Source of the DNA: Streptomyces marispadix
Lineage (GTDB): Bacteria > Actinomycetota > Actinomycetes > Streptomycetales > Streptomycetaceae
Assembly: GCF_022524345.1 (NCBI RefSeq)
Contig: NZ_JAKWJU010000002.1
Location: 4,688,501 to 4,752,500, forward strand
Direction: 5' to 3'
Length of the DNA: 64,000 nt
Shown here piece by piece: positions 60,479-64,000 of the stretch. The notes under the pieces were generated by a model. That model saw nothing but the letters and a program-made list of their open reading frames with translations. It had not been told where the DNA came from and ran no database searches. Every line of letters starts with the position of its first letter. Position 1 is the stretch's first letter. A program made the translations under genes and the position numbers.

Positions 60479-61915
60479 ATGCGAACGCCTGAAAGCGCAG
60501 TGGCGGACTTCCTCGGCCGCAACGAGCCCGGCGGCATGGGCGACGCAGGGACGCCGCCCATGCCGGACGTGCTCGCCCTGCCCCTCGCCGAACGGGACGC
60601 CCTGCTGCGCAAGGGCGAACTCTCACCGGCGGACTTGTACGCGGCGGCTGCGCATTGGGAGCCGGCAGCAGACCATCGGTACCGTGCCTGCGCCGAACTG
60701 CGCGCCCGCAGCAGCAAGTTCGCATACGTACGGAACGACGGCGGGCAGGACGGGCGCTCTTCGGACGCCCGCGCACTGACCGGCGGCGCGCTGCGCGTCG
60801 GCGTCAAGGACACCGTCGACGTACAGGGCTTCCCCACCCGCCTCGGACTGCGCCACTACCGCCACCACCCCCGGGAGTCGGCGACCGTGGTGGCCTCGCT
60901 GCGCGGAGCCGAGGTGAACGCGAAGGTGGTCACCACGGAGCTGAACATCGGCGTCGGCTCGGGCTGCGTCAACCCCTACTTCCCACGGTTCGATCCCGCC
61001 GGTTCCAGCACCGGCTCGGCGGTGGCCGTCGCGGCGAACATCTGTGACGTGGGCCTGGGCACCGACGTGCTCGGTTCGGTGCGCTGGCCCGCCGGGCGCT
61101 GCGGCGTCGTCGGCCTCCGTACGACACACGACCCCGCGAGGCTCGCCGGTATCTTCCCGCTCAGCCCCGGCATGGACGCGCCCGGCTGGGTCGCCCGTAC
61201 CGCCGACGATCTCGCCTTCGCCTGGCGGCACTTGGGGCTGGGCGACGAGCCCCGGGTGGCGTCGCCGTCGCTGCGGGTGGGCGTGCCGGAGGAGCTGTAC
61301 AGGCCGGGTGTCGTCGACCCGGAGATCGCCCAGGCTCTGGACACGGCGAGCACGGCGCTCACCTCACACGGACACCACATCGCCGCGCGTGCCCTGGGGG
61401 AGCTGTGGAACTGCCGTGCCTCGGCATGGGAGTTGTGCTCCCGCGACGCCTGGGACGGCCACCAGGTGTGGCGGGACCGGCTGACGGACGAGCTGATGCC
61501 CTCGACATGGCGGGCACTGGAGACGGGTGCCAAGGTCACCGACGAACGGCGCACCGAGATCCGCGCCGACATGGCGCGGCTGCGTGCGGGAGTGACGGAA
61601 CTGTTCGCCGAGGCGTCCGTGGACGTATGGCTGATGCCGCTGGACCCGGGCGTGCCGAAGCCCAAGGGCACGGTGGTCGCGTCCTCCACGATCCCCGACG
61701 CCGACGACCCGGCCTTCGAACGGGAGGTGGGCTTCACGCCCGTCGCCAGCTTCGCCGGGCTGCCCGCGGTCACCATGCCCGTGGGCCGCGACCCGGAACA
61801 CGGGGCGCCGCTGGCCGTACAGCTCGTCGGCCGCCCGGGGGACGACGCTTCCCTGATCCACCTCGCCCAGCAGCTCACCACGGGCCTGGAACCCCTCGAA
61901 CTGAGCCCCGCGTGA
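60479..61915 (+). CDS. Amidase-signature hydrolase
   Basis: The 478-aa protein has the amidase-signature triad: K110 in RVGVKDTVDVQGFP, the cis-Ser S176 in PAGSSTGSAVAVAAN, and the nucleophile S200 in GLGTDVLGSVRWPAG. These replace the more usual GGSSGGS and GGSIR, so the oxyanion loop is slightly altered but all catalytic residues stay. It could cleave an amide, or run in reverse to transfer an acyl group, or remove a protecting group in the pathway. ATG at 60479 follows CAGGAG. A 188-bp gap separates it from the ATP-grasp gene. Confidence 0.92.
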   Translation: MRTPESAVADFLGRNEPGGMGDAGTPPMPDVLALPLAERDALLRKGELSPADLYAAAAHWEPAADHRYRACAELRARSSKFAYVRNDGGQDGRSSDARALTGGALRVGVKDTVDVQGFPTRLGLRHYRHHPRESATVVASLRGAEVNAKVVTTELNIGVGSGCVNPYFPRFDPAGSSTGSAVAVAANICDVGLGTDVLGSVRWPAGRCGVVGLRTTHDPARLAGIFPLSPGMDAPGWVARTADDLAFAWRHLGLGDEPRVASPSLRVGVPEELYRPGVVDPEIAQALDTASTALTSHGHHIAARALGELWNCRASAWELCSRDAWDGHQVWRDRLTDELMPSTWRALETGAKVTDERRTEIRADMARLRAGVTELFAEASVDVWLMPLDPGVPKPKGTVVASSTIPDADDPAFEREVGFTPVASFAGLPAVTMPVGRDPEHGAPLAVQLVGRPGDDASLIHLAQQLTTGLEPLELSPA

Positions 61916-62273
61916 GCGCGGGCGGCAGGGAGGGGATGACAGCCAGGGGTGGCGGGGGACAGGAGCCGGGCGGCGAGAGAACAACGCTGCGGGGCGACAA
62001 CTGCCGGGCGACGACTGCTGGGCGACGACTGACAGATGACGGATGGCGGCTAACGGCTGACGGACGACGGCTAGCGGCTGACGGACGACGACTGACGGAT
62101 GACCGATGCCAGATAGCAGATGCCAGATAACAGATGACGGACGACGACTGACGGATGACCGATGACGGCTATCAGATGACAGATAACAGATAACGGAAAT
62201 TGACAGCGCATCAGACAGACCCCGGATAAGACTGACGACCGGCACCGGCCGAACCGGAATCGATGGGACGAAC
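61916..62273. repeat. Intergenic with degenerate GAY repeats and a 30-bp direct repeat
   Basis: Most of 62030-62210 consists of GACGGATGACCGATG/CAGATAACAGATGAC-like degenerate repeats and is AT-richer than the flanks. An exact 30-bp direct repeat occupies 62079-62108 and 62135-62164. It forms the leader of the exporter gene. No coding frame is supported. Confidence 0.85.
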
Positions 62274-63692
62274 ATGACCACTGCGGCGCCACACGCCACG
62301 CCGGCGGGCTCCAGCAGCCCGCCCAGGCGCAGCTTCCTGCTGATCTACCTGGCGGTCTTCGGGGGATACACGGGTCAGCAGATCCTCACCCCCGTGCTTC
62401 CGCCGCTGGCACGTGAACTCTCCCTCAGCGAGTTCCAGTTCGGCATCGTGATGAGCGCGTCCGCCGCCATGGTCGCGCTCGTCAGTCCCTGGTGGGGGCG
62501 GCGCAGCGACACCCACGGGCGCAAACCGCTGCTCGTCGTCTCGCTGTTCGGCGCCGCCGCGGGCCTCTTCGCGTTCGCCGTGTCCGCACACCTCGGGCTG
62601 CTGGGCACCATCGGCGCGCTCGTCACCTTCGCCCTGCTGCTGGCGACACGCGGCATCGTCTTCGGCGGCGCGCTCGCGGCGCTGCCGGTCGCGGCACAGT
62701 CCTACGTGGCCGACGTCACGCCGGACGAGCAGACCCGCGTCAAGGGCATGGCCCGAGTGGGCGCGGCCATCGGCCTCGCGCTGGTCCTCGGTCCCGGACT
62801 GGGCGGCGTACTGGCCGACTTCGGCCTGGTCGCCTCGCTCTATCTCGCTCCTGGGCTGATCCTGCTGCCCGCGTTCGCCGTATGGGCGGGGCTGCCCAAG
62901 GACGCGCGCTCGAAGGGCCCCAAGTCCAAGGCGCCGAAGCTCAGTCCGCTCGACGAGCGCGTGTGGCCGTTCCTGCTGGCGGGAGTCGGCGTCTATCTCT
63001 CGGTGAGCATGCTTCAGATGAGCGTGGGCTTCCTGCTTCAGGACCGGCTGGGCCTGACGACGCGGGAGACCGCCGAGTGGTCCGGTTACGTACTGCTGGC
63101 CGGCGGTCTGCCCATGCTGCTGGTGCAGGGGGTCGTCATCCCGTTCCTGAAGTGGCGGCCGCTGCGGCTGCTGAGGGTCGGGGTGCCGCTGACGTGCGCC
63201 GCCTTCGTGGTGATGGTCTTCGCGGACAGCCTGCCGGTCTTCTTCGCCGCCACCGTGCTCTCCGGCATGGGCCACAGCCTGGCCATCCCGGGCTACAACT
63301 CCGTACTGAGCCTGCGCGTCGGCGCCGACGAACAAGGGGGCGTGGCGGGCCTGATCTCCGCCACCAACGGCTTCACCCTCGTCCTCGGCCCGCTGGCCGC
63401 GACGGCGCTGTACCAGACGGGCGTCTCGCTGCCGTTCGTCTGCGGTGCGGCGGTGCTCGGCCTGCTCGCCGCGTTCCTCGTGGCGTCCCCGAAGGTGCGG
63501 GACGTGCCGTCGCCGCAGGCCGCCGGGGAGCCGGATGGGGCCGCACTGTCCCCGGAGGAGACCCAGGGGAGCACCGGCGGCGGGTCCGGCGGCGGGTCCG
63601 CCGAGGGGACCGGCAGCGAGGCCGGCGCCCGCGGCGCCGGTACGGCAGTGGCCTCAGACAGCGCCGGGGAGGAGCACACCGACGCGGGATGA
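62274..63692 (+). CDS. MFS transporter, probable product exporter
   Basis: The 472-aa protein has twelve hydrophobic segments, the family loop motif in SPWWGRRSDTHGRKPLLVVS after TM2, and a drug-efflux-like GLALVLGPGLGGVLADFG in TM5 (motif C of antiporters). It resembles DHA1-type multidrug exporters. The last 60 residues are a Ser/Gly/Glu-rich cytoplasmic tail, longer than usual. At the end of the cluster it likely exports the product and gives self-resistance. ATG at 62274 was chosen as the first start after the repeat-rich leader. It lacks a clear Shine-Dalgarno. Confidence 0.93.
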   Translation: MTTAAPHATPAGSSSPPRRSFLLIYLAVFGGYTGQQILTPVLPPLARELSLSEFQFGIVMSASAAMVALVSPWWGRRSDTHGRKPLLVVSLFGAAAGLFAFAVSAHLGLLGTIGALVTFALLLATRGIVFGGALAALPVAAQSYVADVTPDEQTRVKGMARVGAAIGLALVLGPGLGGVLADFGLVASLYLAPGLILLPAFAVWAGLPKDARSKGPKSKAPKLSPLDERVWPFLLAGVGVYLSVSMLQMSVGFLLQDRLGLTTRETAEWSGYVLLAGGLPMLLVQGVVIPFLKWRPLRLLRVGVPLTCAAFVVMVFADSLPVFFAATVLSGMGHSLAIPGYNSVLSLRVGADEQGGVAGLISATNGFTLVLGPLAATALYQTGVSLPFVCGAAVLGLLAAFLVASPKVRDVPSPQAAGEPDGAALSPEETQGSTGGGSGGGSAEGTGSEAGARGAGTAVASDSAGEEHTDAG

Positions 63693-64000
63693 CGGGGCGC
63701 CGGGACGACCGCCCCGGCCCTGAAAGCCCTGAGCGGCCCCGGCCCCGGCCCTGACCCCGGCCCTGACCGTCCGACCCGAACCGTAGCCCCGGCCCGGACC
63801 GTGCTCGGCCCGAACTCGACCCGTGCACCCTGCCCGTTCGCCGACAGAAAGCCCGGAAGCCCGAAGCCAGAAGCCGCGAACGGCCGCCCGCCGAGCCGCA
63901 GTTCACGGCGAACCACAGCTCCGGCTTCAGCCACCACCGGTGGCCCGGTCGCCACCCGGCGACGCGAGGCCGCCCGTTCGCTCTGCCATCACTCACAGGG
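63693..64000. other. Intergenic end of window, no gene seen
   Basis: The stretch begins with CCGGCCCTGACC-type short repeats (63716-63770). No frame with a ribosome site or recognisable domain is present before the window ends. Confidence 0.5.

Overview
The window reads as chromosomal DNA of a Streptomyces-like actinomycete. Base composition is very GC-rich, third codon positions are almost always G or C, and GTG and TTG starts are common. Leucine TTA codons are almost absent and occur in only three recognised genes. The gene content also fits: a SigB/SigF-type sigma factor with anti-sigma and anti-anti-sigma proteins, a sugar ABC importer with no ATPase gene, secreted hydrolases, a large LuxR-type AAA regulator, and a specialised-metabolite cluster at the right end. 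No rRNA, tRNA, CRISPR array or complete insertion sequence was seen.

Region 1 (1-18.2 kb) holds stress-regulation and sugar or surface functions. A secreted alpha/beta hydrolase is cut by the window edge. It is followed by a sigma factor (-), a divergent anti-sigma kinase and STAS protein (+), a small membrane protein, a secreted NlpC/P60-like protein, a secreted endonuclease I and a secreted GH13 debranching enzyme. A carbohydrate import operon runs on the minus strand (solute-binding lipoprotein, two permeases, GH1 glycosidase) behind a 24-bp perfect palindrome. A band-7 protein, a methyltransferase and a two-TM protein complete the region.

Region 2 (18.6-37.4 kb) holds a two-subunit molybdenum hydroxylase and two paralogous membrane-anchored proteins at 22.1-24.5 and 34.2-36.1 kb. 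Each paralogue joins sigma-like regions, a zinc anti-sigma motif, one TM helix and an extracellular LamG-like domain. The first has a TTA codon at position 3. The second is split by a one-base frameshift at a formally slippery site. Between them lie an FAD oxidoreductase preceded by a VOC remnant, a LuxR/AAA regulator, and the bacterial RNA-repair pair Hen1-Pnkp.

Region 3 (37.5-45 kb) holds a GNAT acetyltransferase, a glycosyltransferase, a VioC-like Fe(II)/2-oxoglutarate arginine hydroxylase family member with a TTA codon, a sulfatase lipoprotein, an SDR and a VOC protein.

Region 4 (45.1-63.7 kb) looks like a biosynthetic cluster that I cannot match to a known product. Its genes are a LysR regulator with tandem TTA codons, a DDAH-like amidinohydrolase, two divergent PaaK-like adenylating enzymes, an alpha/alpha-toroid (prenyltransferase/squalene-oxidase-repeat) protein, a tautomerase, a stand-alone carrier protein, an adenylating enzyme lacking its N-terminal part, an MIO aromatic ammonia-lyase/aminomutase with a tyrosine-type selectivity His, a short type II DAHP synthase, ATP-grasp ligase, SDR, second ATP-grasp ligase, amidase and MFS exporter. 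Seven genes from 48.9 to 56.7 kb overlap or nearly touch, so they are probably one transcript. A plausible scheme is that DAHP synthase raises aromatic supply, the MIO enzyme makes p-coumarate or a beta-amino acid, adenylating enzymes load the carrier protein, ATP-grasp enzymes form amide bonds (possibly with an arginine-derived unit), and the MFS protein exports the product.
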